DNA of 64,000 nt from Burkholderia sp. OK233 (GTDB lineage: Bacteria; Pseudomonadota; Gammaproteobacteria; Burkholderiales; Burkholderiaceae). The stretch lies in NCBI RefSeq assembly GCF_900230185.1, contig NZ_OCSR01000001.1:4588001-4652000 (forward strand), given 5' to 3'. A model generated the notes under the pieces. It ran no database searches, was not told the origin of the DNA, and worked only from the letters and a program-made list of their open reading frames with translations. Made by a program: the position numbers and the translations under genes. Position 1 is the stretch's first letter. Every line of letters begins with the position of its first letter. This document shows, in pieces, positions 1 through 7,787 of this stretch.

Positions 1-1199
1 GGATGCGGGAAGCCGGTTAGTCCGGCCGCATACACCAGCCAGACGAAGCTGCCGAGGATTGTGAAGCTCAACAGCGCGAACCAGTCGATCGCATTGATCG
101 CGCCGCGTTTGAGCGTGGGCAGCGCGAAGGCGGCCAGCACCGCGAGCGGCGGCAGCAACAGCATGTAAAGCCGGTTCGACTGATGGCTCTGCAACACGAC
201 CAGCACAAGCAGCGGCCCGATCACCGCCAGCGGCATCGCCACGTGCGGCGCACGCCGCAGGCCCGACCAGCTGAACCACGCCCAGAGCGCCAGCGGCCAG
301 GCTGGCCAGGTGAAGAGCGGCAGGTTCTTGAGCGCGTAGGCGGCCACCGAGCCGGGCGGCCCGGCGAACGACGACAGGCTGACGTGCACCCATTGGTTCA
401 GGTACCAGACGGCGTCGTCGGGAAAGGCGGCGAGCGCGGCGATCGGCCACGCGACCGACAGCACGAGCGCCACCGGCAAACCGGCCAGCAGCAGCCAGCG
501 CGTACGCGCTTCGCGCACGATCAACGCCATTGCAAGGGTACCGAGCAACAGCGCGCCGACCAGCACCGGGCTGCTTGATAGCGTGACGAGGCCGAGCGCC
601 AGGCCCCAGATCAGCGCGCCCTGAATGGGCTTGTCGATCATCCGCACGAGCCCGTACACGAGCATGGCGATGCCGAAGAACTGCGCGAGCTGCGGCGTGG
701 TTTCGTGGCCGCGTTCAGCAAGGCCGAAGCAGGCGAGCAGGATCAGCAGTGCGCCGTCGGCGAGGGTCCGGCCGTAGTCGCGCGGCTCCGGTTCGCCGCC
801 GAATGCGTATTTGAACGGCTGCACTTCGGCGCGCCGGCCGAGCAGGTAGGCCGCATACCAGACAAACGCGCAGCCCGCGCAAAACAGCAGGCCAGTGAAG
901 ACGCGTGACGCGTTGCTCGCGTCGACCCACGGCGCGAGCGTGCGGATCGCGCTGGCGCCGAGCCAGTAGCCGAGCGGGCCGTCTTCGGTCATGTATTTGC
1001 CGACCAGATTCGGAAGCAGCCAGTCGTGCGCGCTGCCGTTGGCCATCGTCCACATGACGCCGAAGCCGGCTGCGTCCTCGTTCTTCCACGGATCCCGGCC
1101 GAACAGGCCGAAAAATGCGTAGACGATACAGATGGTCAGCAGCAGCCAGCGCGGCAACGCATTGGTCGCGGAGGCAGTGAGGCGAACGGCAGGTCTCAT
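1..1199 (-). CDS. ArnT-like membrane glycosyltransferase (3' end outside window)
   Basis: The minus-strand frame stays open from the ATG at 1199 to the window edge, giving about 399 residues without a stop. Near the N terminus it reads FGRDPWKNEDAAGFG, resembling the acidic first periplasmic loop of the ArnT/PMT (GT83/GT39) superfamily, and it is followed by many hydrophobic helices. Family members transfer a sugar from a polyprenyl-phosphate carrier onto lipid A or protein at the periplasmic face of the inner membrane. The acceptor cannot be told from the sequence. No good ribosome-binding site precedes the ATG. It is separated from rpmE2 by a terminator hairpin, so it is probably transcribed independently. 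The C-terminal part is missing, so total length and substrate class are open. Confidence 0.75.
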   Translation of the reverse strand, partial: MRPAVRLTASATNALPRWLLLTICIVYAFFGLFGRDPWKNEDAAGFGVMWTMANGSAHDWLLPNLVGKYMTEDGPLGYWLGASAIRTLAPWVDASNASRVFTGLLFCAGCAFVWYAAYLLGRRAEVQPFKYAFGGEPEPRDYGRTLADGALLILLACFGLAERGHETTPQLAQFFGIAMLVYGLVRMIDKPIQGALIWGLALGLVTLSSSPVLVGALLLGTLAMALIVREARTRWLLLAGLPVALVLSVAWPIAALAAFPDDAVWYLNQWVHVSLSSFAGPPGSVAAYALKNLPLFTWPAWPLALWAWFSWSGLRRAPHVAMPLAVIGPLLVLVVLQSHQSNRLYMLLLPPLAVLAAFALPTLKRGAINAIDWFALLSFTILGSFVWLVYAAGLTGFPH

Positions 1200-1503
1200 G
1201 CGGTGTGTGGATATCGGATAAGCGGTGCAGCCGGGACCGGACGGATTGTCCGGCGGGAATGGCCAATTTGGAGCATCCGGCATTGTAGTCGTGCCGTGCG
1301 ATGCGCGTCACGGCCGGTAATGGCTCGCAACGTCATTGGAGTGTCTGTAACGCGGCGCCGCAATGGGCGGCGGGGCGCGACCAGACGTCCGGGGTAAGGA
1401 GGCAAAGAAGCGAGACAAAGAAGCGGAGACAAAAAAGGGCAGCTCGCGCTGCCCTTTTTTGCTGCTGCTTCGTTGCGGGCCAAGGCCGGCGACGAGGCGG
1501 GTA
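1200..1503. other. Intergenic region between glycosyltransferase and rpmE2
   Basis: About 300 bp without a supported gene. It holds the rpmE2 terminator hairpin at 1431-1460 and, presumably, the promoter of the glycosyltransferase. I see no convincing -35/-10 pair for the latter. Confidence 0.5.
1431..1460 (-). terminator. Rho-independent terminator of rpmE2
   Basis: A perfect 13-bp stem (arms 1431-1443 and 1448-1460) closes on the tetraloop TCGC. The arms end in A6 and T6, so it can work in both directions. It lies 44 bp beyond the rpmE2 stop codon. Confidence 0.9.
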
Positions 1504-1770
1504 TTACTTCGCTACTGCCTTGCCGGTAGCGCGCGAGCCGAACTTCTTGTTGAACTTCTCGACGCGGCCTGCCGTGTCCATGATCTTTTGTTGGCCGGTG
1601 TAGAACGGATGCGATTCCGACGACACTTCGATCTTGGCGAGCGGGTAGGTCTTGCCGTTGAATTCGGCCGTTTCACGCGTCTGGATGGTCGAGCGCGTGA
1701 TGAACTTGAAGTCGATCGACATGTCGACGAACAGGACTTCGCGGTAATCCGGGTGAATGCCTTCTTTCAT
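1504..1770 (-). CDS. rpmE2: 50S ribosomal protein L31 type B
   Basis: An 88-residue protein starting MKEGIHPDYREVLFVD, the typical start of type B L31, a component of the large ribosomal subunit. The CxxC zinc-binding pair of type A L31 is absent, which marks the zinc-independent paralogue that commonly replaces it under zinc limitation. The ATG is preceded by AAAGGAAAG. A plausible promoter lies about 100 bp upstream and a strong terminator follows. I did not see a Zur-like operator clear enough to report. It is upstream of rho on the same strand but separated by the mtfA-MFS-merR block. Confidence 0.95.
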   Translation of the reverse strand: MKEGIHPDYREVLFVDMSIDFKFITRSTIQTRETAEFNGKTYPLAKIEVSSESHPFYTGQQKIMDTAGRVEKFNKKFGSRATGKAVAK

Positions 1771-1870
1771 GGTCTTTCCTTTAATCTGGCGGTAGCCAAC
1801 CCGCGTGCAGCCGCTACGAATGCGGACAGCATCTAGGCGCGAGCCACTTGCCTATGGTCGAAAAACGGCG

Positions 1871-1899
1871 ATTATGCCAGAAAATCAGTCGCTTGACGA
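1871..1899 (-). promoter_or_regulatory. Putative sigma-70 promoter of rpmE2
   Basis: Read on the minus strand: TCGTCA (1899-1894), a 17-bp spacer, then CATAAT (1876-1871). It lies about 100 nt upstream of the rpmE2 ATG. Each box deviates from consensus, but spacing is ideal. Confidence 0.5.
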
Positions 1900-2028
1900 C
1901 CTTTCTACGACCTTTTTGGTAGCCGTTTGCCTCGTTTTCGCCACGTTTTTGTCGCCGCCGCGCCGGTTCGTACCGGTCGGGTAGGCCGGGCGGCAGCCCT
2001 TATCCGGCGGGCGCTTGCGCGGCGGGCT

Positions 2029-2862
2029 TCAGGTCGGGGCGAATGTCAGCCCGACCCGTGCCGGATCCTGTCGATAGTACTGCGCCAGCAACCGGTATAG
2101 CTCGGGATACTCCGCTTCGAAGGCCTGCGGCTGGACGAACAGTGCCTCGCTGCAAACGGCAAAAAATTCCGATGGATGATCCGCCGCGTACGGATCGATC
2201 AGCGAATCGCGCTCGAAACGTGCCCAGCGTCTATCCGGCACCGCGTCCACTTTGGCGCAGAAGTGGTCGTAGGCATGGTCGAAGATGCCGGCCCATGCCT
2301 GCGAATCGAGCGGTGCATGCCAGCGGCGCACGAGCGGTGGATGGCCGTCCGCCTCGCCGGTCAGCATGTCGATCTTGTGCGCGAATTCGTGGATCACGAC
2401 GTTATAGGCGTCCGTGCCGCCGGTCATCTGCGCGTCTTCCCACGACAACACCACCGGGCCGCCTTCCCATGCTTCGCCGCTCGCGTCGTGTTCGACTTCA
2501 TGCACCACGCCGTCTTCGTCCTCGACCGTCTTGCGGATCACGAACTCGCCCGGATAGACGATCACCCCGACCCATCCACGATACAGATCGAGGCTCAGGT
2601 TCAGCACCGGCAAACACGCTTGCGCGGCGATTGCCACAGTCATGGCGTCGGTCAGTTCGAGTTCGTGCGCGGTCGAAAATTCTTTTTGCGCGATGAACAG
2701 GCTGGTCAGCTCGCGCAGACGCACGCGATCCGGCGTCTCGAGGTGGGCGAGGAACGGCAGGCCGTCGAGTGTGGCTTGCCAAAGCGCGTCTTCGATCGCG
2801 TAGTCGCGCAGCGCGCGGTCGCGGCGGCGGGTGCCGAACCATTGGGTGAGTTTCGAGAGCAT
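2029..2862 (-). CDS. mtfA: MtfA/M90-family zinc-dependent peptidase
   Basis: A 277-residue protein with the zincin motif HEFAH at residues 158-162 and a conserved glutamate region (EFFAVCSEALF) about 70 residues later, the metal site of the MtfA (YeeI, M90) family. E. coli MtfA binds the glucose repressor Mlc and has aminopeptidase activity. Burkholderiaceae generally lack the same Mlc/PTS circuit, so the physiological target here is unknown. No signal peptide is visible, so it should be cytoplasmic. The gene starts 15 bp after the stop of the MFS transporter and is probably co-transcribed with it and the MerR regulator. Confidence 0.88.
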   Translation of the reverse strand: MLSKLTQWFGTRRRDRALRDYAIEDALWQATLDGLPFLAHLETPDRVRLRELTSLFIAQKEFSTAHELELTDAMTVAIAAQACLPVLNLSLDLYRGWVGVIVYPGEFVIRKTVEDEDGVVHEVEHDASGEAWEGGPVVLSWEDAQMTGGTDAYNVVIHEFAHKIDMLTGEADGHPPLVRRWHAPLDSQAWAGIFDHAYDHFCAKVDAVPDRRWARFERDSLIDPYAADHPSEFFAVCSEALFVQPQAFEAEYPELYRLLAQYYRQDPARVGLTFAPT

Positions 2863-2877
2863 GGCCTGATGAAACCT

Positions 2878-4434
2878 TTAGTCGATCTGTTTTTGCCACG
2901 CGGCGAAAAGACCGCCGCATATCGCGATGCCAATCAGGAAGTAGAAGCCGTCCAGCGACGCAAGAAAACTGGCTTGCTGCGCAACCGTCCGGCTGATTTC
3001 CACTATCGCAAGCGAATGCGCCTCGGGCGGCGAGCGGCCGGCTGTGCTGAAGCCGCTGGTCAGCGCAGCGAGCGAATTCTGGAACACCGGATTGTACGGA
3101 TTCACGAACTCCGCGAGGCGAGCTTGATGCAGCGCCTGCCGATGTTGTTCGACGATGATCACGGAGGCCGTCGCGAACGAGATCGTCAGTTGCCGCACGA
3201 TATTTTTCAGCCGGTAGCCGTGCGTGAATTCTTCAATGGCGAAGATTCTAAACGTCAGATTGGCGACTGGCAGCACGATGAACAGCAACAGCAAGCCGCG
3301 CAGCAGCATCGGCACGATCAGGGCGGCTTCGCCCACGCCCGGCGACATGCGCGTCATCCATGCCGCGGCGAATGCGGCCTCCGCGAAGCCTGGCACGATG
3401 ATCCACTTCTTGCGCGGCAGGAGCTTCGCGTAGCGCAGGTAGACGAACAGCGCGCTCGCCGAAATCAGCGACGTCACGCCGACCAGTCGCCCGGCATTCT
3501 CGACCGGATAGCCGAGGCCGCTCTCGAGAAAGCGCGACGTCAGATAGCTGAACACCGTCGAGATGTAGTAGTAGAACATGTACAGCACGAGCCCGACCTG
3601 AAACACCTTTTCGCGCAGCGCGTGCAGTCGCACCAGCGGCGCCGGATGGTGCCATTGCTGGTACGCGAACCAGCCGAGCGCGACGATGCCCGCGACCGTC
3701 AGCAAAATCAGCCCGGGCGAGGCGCTGAACAGCTGGAACCGCACTTGTTGCATGACGATTTGCAGCGCGCCTTGCGCGAACGCGAAGATCAGGTAAGGCC
3801 AGAAGTGCGCCGCGCCGCGCTCTTCCGGCAGGCGGTTGCCGGTGTCGGGCAGTGCGAGCAGGGCAAGGATGGCAAACAGTACACCCACCGGCGCGGTGCA
3901 GGCGAACAGCGCACGCCAGTCGAAATGCGCGACCAGTTGACCGCCGATCAGCGGCGCAAGCGCACTGCTCAACACGATCAGCACCAGAAAAGCGCGGGTT
4001 GCCGCGGGTCGCTGCTGCGGCGTAAAGCTCATCTGGATCAGGATGCGGCAGGTGCCCATCATCGGGCCAATGAAGTAGCCCTGAAATCCGCGGGCGAATG
4101 CGAGTTCGATCGATGACTCGCACAGCGTGGCGGCAATCGCGCCAACTGAATAGAGCAGCATGCAGCCGGCGACGTAACGCCGGTAACCGAAACGCTCGAC
4201 CCACCATTGTTGCTGCAGGATGCCGAGCACGGCCGCCACCGCATAGGCGCTCGACGCCCATACCAGTTCATCCGGCGACGCATTGATGCCGCCCGCAATG
4301 TAGCTGGTGAAAAACGAAAAGATTGCGTTGTCGAAATAGTCGAGGCCGGTGACGACGGCCAGCACCCATGGAAAAAAATCGCCGCGCAGTTTTGCGGCGC
4401 TAAACAACGGTACACGAGAGGACGCGGCGCTCAT
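2878..4434 (-). CDS. MFS transporter, DHA2-like (EmrB/QacA type)
   Basis: A 518-residue polytopic inner-membrane protein with about 14 hydrophobic segments, fitting the 14-TM drug:H+ antiporter subfamily. The first segment follows a short N terminus (FFPWVLAVVTGLDYFDNAIF), and an arginine-rich loop (ERFGYRRY) fits the conserved 2-3 loop. Family members export hydrophobic or cationic toxicants using the proton gradient. The ATG overlaps the stop of the upstream merR gene by 4 nt (ATGA), so the two are translationally coupled and the regulator probably controls the pump. Substrate unknown. No HlyD/EmrA-type adaptor is adjacent. Confidence 0.85.
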   Translation of the reverse strand: MSAASSRVPLFSAAKLRGDFFPWVLAVVTGLDYFDNAIFSFFTSYIAGGINASPDELVWASSAYAVAAVLGILQQQWWVERFGYRRYVAGCMLLYSVGAIAATLCESSIELAFARGFQGYFIGPMMGTCRILIQMSFTPQQRPAATRAFLVLIVLSSALAPLIGGQLVAHFDWRALFACTAPVGVLFAILALLALPDTGNRLPEERGAAHFWPYLIFAFAQGALQIVMQQVRFQLFSASPGLILLTVAGIVALGWFAYQQWHHPAPLVRLHALREKVFQVGLVLYMFYYYISTVFSYLTSRFLESGLGYPVENAGRLVGVTSLISASALFVYLRYAKLLPRKKWIIVPGFAEAAFAAAWMTRMSPGVGEAALIVPMLLRGLLLLFIVLPVANLTFRIFAIEEFTHGYRLKNIVRQLTISFATASVIIVEQHRQALHQARLAEFVNPYNPVFQNSLAALTSGFSTAGRSPPEAHSLAIVEISRTVAQQASFLASLDGFYFLIGIAICGGLFAAWQKQID

Positions 4435-4979
4435 GCAGATTTGTCTGGCTCTGAGGCACCGGGTGCTGCTTCATCCTGCGTCTTCCGGCGTTTCGCGGAC
4501 GGACCCGCCGCCGTGGCGCGCGCGTTGCGCCGTTGCTCGAGCAGAACGTCGGCGTTTTCTCCCGCGAGGCGGCTCTCGAGATAGTCGAGATCGGGCGTCA
4601 ACTCGGTCCGCAGCTTCTGTGCTTCCTTGAGTTCGCGGCGCATCGCTTCGATGCGCGTGTCCAGGGCGTCGACCTGTTGCGCGAGGGCGTCACGAATCTG
4701 CTGCAGCGATTCGTGCGAGTAACGGTGGCCGCCGTCGACTGCTTCGAGCGGGCGCTTGAGCATCTCGGTGATGCCATGCAGCGAGAAACCGAGTGAGCGC
4801 AAACGCAGAATGCGGCCGAAGCGCTTGAGGTCTTCTTCGTCGTACAGCCGGTAGCGGCCTTCGCTGCGACCAGGCGAGACGAGGCCTCGCTCCTCGTAGT
4901 ATTTCAGCGTGCGCGGTGTGACGCCGAGGCGCTCGGCGGCGTCTCGCACGGTCAACAGGGTGGACGGGTCCTTTGACAT
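4431..4979 (-). CDS. MerR-family transcriptional regulator
   Basis: The N-terminal winged helix-turn-helix reads LTVRDAAERLGVTPRTLKYYEERGL (reported in two pieces: LTVRDAAERLGVT and PRTLKYYEERGL), a classic MerR signature, followed by a long coiled coil and a charged C-terminal tail. No cysteine cluster for metals is seen, so the effector is probably organic. An in-frame TTG 14 codons upstream (5021) is rejected as the start because a TATAAT box lies inside that extension. ATG at 4979 gives 182 residues. The gene overlaps the MFS transporter by 4 nt and is likely autoregulated through the dyad at 5021-5036. Confidence 0.88.
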   Translation of the reverse strand: MSKDPSTLLTVRDAAERLGVTPRTLKYYEERGLVSPGRSEGRYRLYDEEDLKRFGRILRLRSLGFSLHGITEMLKRPLEAVDGGHRYSHESLQQIRDALAQQVDALDTRIEAMRRELKEAQKLRTELTPDLDYLESRLAGENADVLLEQRRNARATAAGPSAKRRKTQDEAAPGASEPDKSA

Positions 4980-5009
4980 AAGGGCTGGCAGGCTGAGTGG
5001 ATTGATCGC

Positions 5010-5036
5010 ATTATAGTACAACGTGTACGTTCACGT
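5010..5036 (-). promoter_or_regulatory. merR-MFS-mtfA promoter with operator dyad
   Basis: On the minus strand a perfect TATAAT -10 box occupies 5015-5010. Just upstream, 5021-5036 contains an inverted repeat, ACGTG-N6-CACGT, and an overlapping GTACA-N3-TGTAC dyad (5017-5029). MerR proteins bind such dyads in the -35/-10 spacer. The -35 box itself is weak, as is usual for MerR-activated promoters. Confidence 0.6.
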
Positions 5037-5103
5037 TCAGGTTGTCACGGTCGCCCGCATTTGAGTGAGCGGTGGTTGTTTGTCGTTGCAGTTGCTGCGG
5101 ACG

Positions 5104-5135
5104 AAAAAAGCCGCTCGTTTGCGGCGAGCGGCTTT
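5104..5135 (-). terminator. Rho-independent terminator after rho
   Basis: Stem arms 5107-5117 and 5125-5135 (AAAGCCGCTCG / CGAGCGGCTTT) close on a 7-nt loop. On the minus strand a run of T follows. It lies 48 bp past the rho stop codon. Confidence 0.85.
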
Positions 5136-5182
5136 CTTGTGCGAGCGGGTGGCTGCTGTTATGCAGCCTTACGGTTCAGGCT

Positions 5183-6451
5183 TTAGCTTCCGCCGCCACG
5201 ACGCATCATGTCGAAGAACTCGGAGTTGCTCTTCGTCTGGCGGATCTTGTCGAGCAGGAATTCCATCGACTCGACTTCGTCCATATCGTGAATGAACTTG
5301 CGCAGCACCCAGATCTTTTGCAGGACTTCGGGCTTGATCAGCAGTTCTTCACGGCGCGTGCCGGACTTGTTCAGGTTGATCGACGGATAGACGCGCTTTT
5401 CAGCAAGACGGCGTTCCAGGTGCACTTCCATGTTGCCGGTGCCCTTGAATTCTTCGTAGATCACGTCGTCCATGCGGCTGCCGGTCTCGATCAGCGCCGT
5501 GCCGATGATGGTCAGCGAACCGCCTTCCTCGATATTGCGCGCCGCGCCGAAGAAGCGCTTCGGACGTTGCAGCGCGTTCGCGTCGACACCACCCGTCAGC
5601 ACCTTGCCCGAGGCCGGCACGACGGTATTGTACGCACGCGCGAGACGCGTGATCGAGTCGAGCAGAATCACCACGTCGTTCTTCATTTCGACGAGGCGCT
5701 TGGCTTTCTCGATCACCATTTCGGCGACTTGCACGTGACGCGCAGCCGGTTCGTCGAACGTGGAGGCGATCACTTCGCCGGCCACCGAACGCTGCATTTC
5801 GGTCACCTCTTCCGGGCGTTCGTCGATCAGCAGCACGAACAGCACAACATCCGGATGGTTCTGCTTGATGGCATGCGCGATGTGCTGCAGCATCACGGTC
5901 TTGCCCGACTTCGGCGACGCAACCAGCAGTCCGCGCTGGCCCTTACCGATCGGCGCGATCATGTCGATGATGCGGCCCGTGACGTTTTCTTCGCCACGCA
6001 TTTCACGTTCGAGCAGCAGCACCTTGTTCGGGTGCAGCGGCGTCAGGTTTTCGAACATGATCTTGTGCTTCGAGGCTTCCGGCGGCTGGCCGTTGACCTT
6101 GTCCACCTTGACCAGCGCGAAATAGCGTTCACCGTCTTTCGGCGTACGCACTTCGCCTTCGATCGTGTCGCCCGTGTGCAGGTTGAAGCGGCGGATTTGC
6201 GACGGGCTGATGTAAATGTCGTCCGTGCTGGCCAGATACGAGGTTTCCGGCGAGCGCAGGAAGCCGAAGCCGTCCGGCAGCACTTCGAGCGTGCCGTCGC
6301 CGAAGATCGTGTCGCCCGCTTTGGCTCGTTTTTTTAGAATGGCAAACATCAATTCCTGCTTGCGCAGGCGGTTTGCACTTTCGATCTCGAGGCCATTGGC
6401 CATCTCGATCAATTCGGACACGTGCTGAGTCTTAAGCTCGGATAAATGCAT
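5183..6451 (-). CDS. rho: Transcription termination factor Rho
   Basis: A 422-residue RecA-fold hexameric RNA helicase that ends transcription of untranslated RNA. The N-terminal Rho-N domain (1-45) is followed by the cold-shock-like RNA-binding domain with GFGFLR at 61-66. The Walker A loop is SPKSGKT at 179-185 and the Walker B strand reads VVILLDSITRLAR. Length matches the family (419 in E. coli). The protein ends RRGGGS. It lies directly downstream of trxA on the same strand, a common proteobacterial order (trxA-rho), with a 250-bp gap between them. Confidence 0.98.
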   Translation of the reverse strand: MHLSELKTQHVSELIEMANGLEIESANRLRKQELMFAILKKRAKAGDTIFGDGTLEVLPDGFGFLRSPETSYLASTDDIYISPSQIRRFNLHTGDTIEGEVRTPKDGERYFALVKVDKVNGQPPEASKHKIMFENLTPLHPNKVLLLEREMRGEENVTGRIIDMIAPIGKGQRGLLVASPKSGKTVMLQHIAHAIKQNHPDVVLFVLLIDERPEEVTEMQRSVAGEVIASTFDEPAARHVQVAEMVIEKAKRLVEMKNDVVILLDSITRLARAYNTVVPASGKVLTGGVDANALQRPKRFFGAARNIEEGGSLTIIGTALIETGSRMDDVIYEEFKGTGNMEVHLERRLAEKRVYPSINLNKSGTRREELLIKPEVLQKIWVLRKFIHDMDEVESMEFLLDKIRQTKSNSEFFDMMRRGGGS

Positions 6452-6605
6452 ACGGAGAACCCGCAGGAGAAGGTGCGACGAAATGAAATCTGGGAGGAGA
6501 GTGAGCGGAACCGCTCAAGGACTTACACGTCTTTTCGACGTTTTGCGGATTCTAGCATAGCACACGCCAATTTCCGCCAGTGCGACGGTTTGGCATCTTT
6601 CTTAT

Positions 6606-6635
6606 TAAGCGTGTTGTCGCTGGACAACACGCTTA
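6606..6635. repeat. Perfect 13-bp inverted repeat between trxA and rho
   Basis: Arms 6606-6618 and 6623-6635 pair perfectly around a GCTG loop. No U-tract follows in either direction, so it is not a standard terminator. It could be an RNA processing site, a weak trxA terminator or part of the rho leader. Confidence 0.6.
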
Positions 6636-6701
6636 TGGCAGCGCGCCTGAAGGTCCCGAAGGCCTGGAGCGCGCCGATGCGCCGGGCGTCGATACGCCGT
6701 T

Positions 6702-7028
6702 TTACAGGTTGCCGTCGAGGAACGCGGTGAGTTGCGATTTCGACAAGGCGCCGACCTTCTGCGCGGCGACAGCGCCGTTCTTGAAGAGGATCAGCGTGGG
6801 GATGCCACGCACGCCGAACTTGACCGGCGTCGATTGATGTTCGTCGACGTTGATCTTGGCGATTTGCAGGCGATCGGCGTAATCCTTCGCGACTTCGTCG
6901 AGGATCGGCGCGATCATCTTGCACGGACCGCACCATTCAGCCCAGAAATCGAGCAGCACGGGTTTATCGGATTTCACGACGTCCTGTTCGAACGATGCGT
7001 CGCTAATATGCTTGATTGATTCGCTCAT
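6702..7028 (-). CDS. trxA: Thioredoxin 1
   Basis: A 108-residue disulfide reductase with the redox motif CGPC at residues 33-36 inside FWAEWCGPCKMIAP, and the cis-proline region GIPTLILFKNG. It reduces cytoplasmic protein disulfides using electrons from thioredoxin reductase. A 16-codon extension to 7076 is open but begins with non-conserved residues. The ATG at 7028 matches the family length and has AGAGG about 10 nt upstream. The gene precedes rho on the minus strand. Confidence 0.97.
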   Translation of the reverse strand: MSESIKHISDASFEQDVVKSDKPVLLDFWAEWCGPCKMIAPILDEVAKDYADRLQIAKINVDEHQSTPVKFGVRGIPTLILFKNGAVAAQKVGALSKSQLTAFLDGNL

Positions 7029-7459
7029 TGTATGAATACCTCTATCGGTTCGAGGCCCGCCTGAATTGCTCGCCACGATACGTCAAAATCTAGGGAAACT
7101 TCCGTTCGCTTTGCCGCAACCGGAGCCTTGCCTGCGCACGCTTGAAAGAGCCGAAAGACCCATTCCGGAATGCGCGGAAAGCTCGCGTTTGCGGGTCATC
7201 CGTACGGCAGTTTAGCTTAATTCGCTATGCGTTGCCGGTGGTGATAGTACTCATCAAGGGCAGTGGGGCCAACGGCTGCCGGTGACGTGCCACTTCGTTC
7301 TGATAACCGCGACGCAGCGTATCTGGTGGCTGGCGGCGCAAAGTCAAGTGACCCGGACGCGTCATTCGAGGGTACTGTCTATATGGTACGAAGCGCGTGA
7401 TTCGGCGCGTCGATGTCGGTTTGGCCGTATTAACAGTCGCGCGACGGCCCAAGCGGTGA
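7029..7459. other. Intergenic region between trxA and ffs
   Basis: About 430 bp with no supported gene. It must hold the divergent promoters of trxA and ffs. Open frames crossing it are not conserved-looking and run through the SRP RNA. I could not place a convincing trxA -35/-10 pair. Confidence 0.5.
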
Positions 7460-7465
7460 TAGAAT
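7460..7465 (+). promoter_or_regulatory. -10 box of the SRP RNA gene
   Basis: TAGAAT ends 5 nt before the predicted first base of the RNA at 7471, the normal -10 to +1 distance. The -35 region is not close to consensus. Confidence 0.6.
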
Positions 7466-7470
7466 GTTTC

Positions 7471-7570
7471 GTGACGGGCCTCCTCGCATGGAGGGATGGT
7501 CAACCTGGTCAGGTCGGGAACGAAGCAGCCACAGCCGTTTTCCACCAGTGCCGAGGGTCAGGCTCGTCAC
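7471..7570 (+). ncRNA. ffs: 4.5S RNA, bacterial small signal recognition particle RNA
   Basis: The hairpin tip carries the universally conserved segments GGTCAGG and GAAGCAGCC, which bind the Ffh M domain. The ends pair as a long closing helix: GTGACGGGCCT at 7471-7481 with AGGCTCGTCAC at 7560-7570, one G-U pair. The length of about 100 nt fits the family. A T-rich run after the helix (7571-7581) fits intrinsic termination. The RNA and Ffh target membrane proteins to the SecYEG translocon. Location immediately upstream of dnaX is usual in this bacterial group. The exact ends are inferred from pairing. Confidence 0.95.
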
Positions 7571-7775
7571 CTTCCTTTTTTCTGTGTTTTCTCCGCGTTT
7601 CGTCGGTAGCACCTCCCATCTTCTGTTTACCCCAAGCGCTGTCACGCAGACGCAGCAGTGGCATTTTTCGCGCGCTTCATCTATTTTTTCTATCGGTCCG
7701 TTAGCCTGTTTCAATGAAGCGGCAACACGCGTTCGCGCGCTATCTCGATTCGGTTTTGCGCGCCATCGTTACTGA

Positions 7776-7781
7776 TACAAT
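7776..7781 (+). promoter_or_regulatory. -10 box TACAAT six nt before the dnaX ATG
   Basis: TACAAT (preceded by TGA, a partial extended -10) is followed by 6 nt and then the dnaX ATG. Standard -10 to +1 spacing would place the transcript start on or next to the A of the ATG. No Shine-Dalgarno sequence is present. Confidence 0.55.
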
Positions 7782-7787
7782 TTCCCG

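Noticed and set aside
2176..4116. A 646-codon open frame on the plus strand
   Set aside because: It is antisense to mtfA and the MFS transporter, has an Arg/Gln/His-rich composition and no recognisable domain. High GC creates such frames opposite real genes.
7282..7704. A 140-codon frame upstream of dnaX
   Set aside because: It runs straight through the SRP RNA gene and shows no protein-like conservation signals.
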